From the NCBI GenBank assembly GCA_017848755.1, contig JAFIHI010000081.1:1-42479 (forward strand): 42,479 nucleotides of DNA. The letters run 5' to 3'. Origin of the DNA: Nakamurella sp. (GTDB taxonomy: Bacteria; Actinomycetota; Actinomycetes; Mycobacteriales; Nakamurellaceae). The notes beneath the pieces were generated by a model, which saw nothing but the letters and a program-made list of their open reading frames with translations, was not told where the DNA came from and did not search any database. This document shows, in pieces, positions 42,249 to 42,479 of the stretch. Each line of letters starts with the position of its first letter. Positions within the stretch are counted from its first letter, which is position 1. Position numbers and translations under genes: made by a program.

Positions 42249-42257
42249 TTATCCACA
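42249..42257 (+). promoter_or_regulatory. Perfect DnaA box TTATCCACA
   Basis: The consensus 9-mer TTATCCACA stands alone in the 178-nt gap between the E1-like gene and the DUF5679 gene. It may titrate DnaA or tune the upstream gene. No cluster of boxes is present, so it is not an origin. Confidence 0.5.
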
Positions 42258-42330
42258 AACGCGGTCGTTCACCGCGCCGGCCGCGGGGGCGCATCGTGGG
42301 CTCGCGCGCCCGCGGCGTGGGCAAACCGAA

Positions 42331-42365
42331 ACGGCCGGCAGGCCCGCCTGGGGCATGCCGGCCGT
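42331..42365 (-). terminator. Intrinsic-type terminator of the DUF5679 gene
   Basis: The minus strand reads ACGGCCGGCA, loop of 15, TGCCGGCCGT, then TTCGGTTT. The stem has 10 perfect pairs and starts 17 nt after the stop codon. The T-rich tail follows on the minus strand only. Confidence 0.75.
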
Positions 42366-42381
42366 CCGAGTGACCGTGGGG

Positions 42382-42479
42382 TCAAGCCTTGCCGAGGATG
42401 CGATTCATCTTCGTGCCGCACACCGGGCAGATGCCCTTGGCCATCCTGCGGCCGTTGGTCTCGGCGACCTCGCCCTCGA
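42382..42479 (-). CDS. DUF5679-family small zinc-ribbon protein (5' end outside window)
   Basis: The last 32 codons of a gene that enters from the right edge. The C-terminus reads EVAETNGRRMAKGICPVCG, then TKMNRILGKA, which matches my memory of the short DUF5679 proteins of actinobacteria (about 50-60 aa). One CxxC (CPVCG) is visible; family members carry a second, near the N-terminus, that would be outside. The function is unknown; the basic tail could contact nucleic acid. A good terminator follows. Confidence 0.82.
   Translation of the reverse strand, partial: EGEVAETNGRRMAKGICPVCGTKMNRILGKA

Noticed and set aside
1..42479. CRISPR arrays, tRNA or rRNA genes, insertion sequences, prophage and biosynthetic clusters.
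   Set aside because: No spaced direct repeats, no cloverleaf with a TTCNANNC arm, no transposase or integrase, and no phage or assembly-line genes were seen.

Overview
This is a high-GC chromosomal segment of a Gram-positive actinobacterium, most likely order Mycobacteriales (Gordonia, Tsukamurella, Nocardia or Mycobacterium-like). The support is the block obg-proB-proA-nadD-rsfS-gpgP, then comEA-comEC-holA-rpsT-lepA, then hemW-hrcA-dnaJ2-rsmE-phoH-ybeY-corC-era, which follows the order remembered from mycobacteria. A second block (nudC, uvrD2, ABC1 kinase, E1-like protein) matches the Rv3199c-Rv3196 neighbourhood. GpgP is tied to methylglucose lipopolysaccharide synthesis and DUF664 proteins to mycothiol, both typical of this order. 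I cannot name the species.

Layout. 1-5761: a tightly coupled operon for ribosome and stress GTPase Obg, proline synthesis, NAD synthesis, ribosome silencing and a phosphatase. 5916-10580: DNA-uptake genes comEA and comEC, then the clamp-loader delta subunit. 10741-13206: rpsT and lepA. 13285-20832: an accessory, decaying island between lepA and hemW. It carries three intact toxin-antitoxin modules (MntA/HepT, MazEF, VapBC), a RelE/ParE-like remnant, a RecQ helicase gene with an internal deletion, a frameshifted acetyltransferase, a DUF664 protein, an oxidoreductase, an enoyl-CoA hydratase and a pair of tiny genes. 20894-30120: haem chaperone, heat-shock repressor with its CIRCE operator, DnaJ, 16S rRNA methyltransferase, HIT protein, PhoH, YbeY, CNNM/CorC protein and Era. 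30189-37178: a SIS isomerase with its own palindromic operator, an M20 peptidase, a membrane protein of unknown role, a coupled active/inactive M16 peptidase pair and NudC. 37271-42479: UvrD2, a small zinc-ribbon protein, an ABC1 kinase, an E1/ThiF-like protein with TOMM-partner features and the end of a DUF5679 gene.

Many isolated genes have a -10 hexamer (TANNNT or close) ending 6-7 nt before the start codon, the signature of leaderless transcription in this order. Operon-internal genes use overlapping stop/start codons instead.

The observation I rate highest is a dispersed motif, GAACNNCGTCAT, found by eye in 14 exact copies on both strands and in several reading frames. At least five copies lie outside intact genes. 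A longer form (CGTCATACCCGG) recurs at 25428 and 29146.
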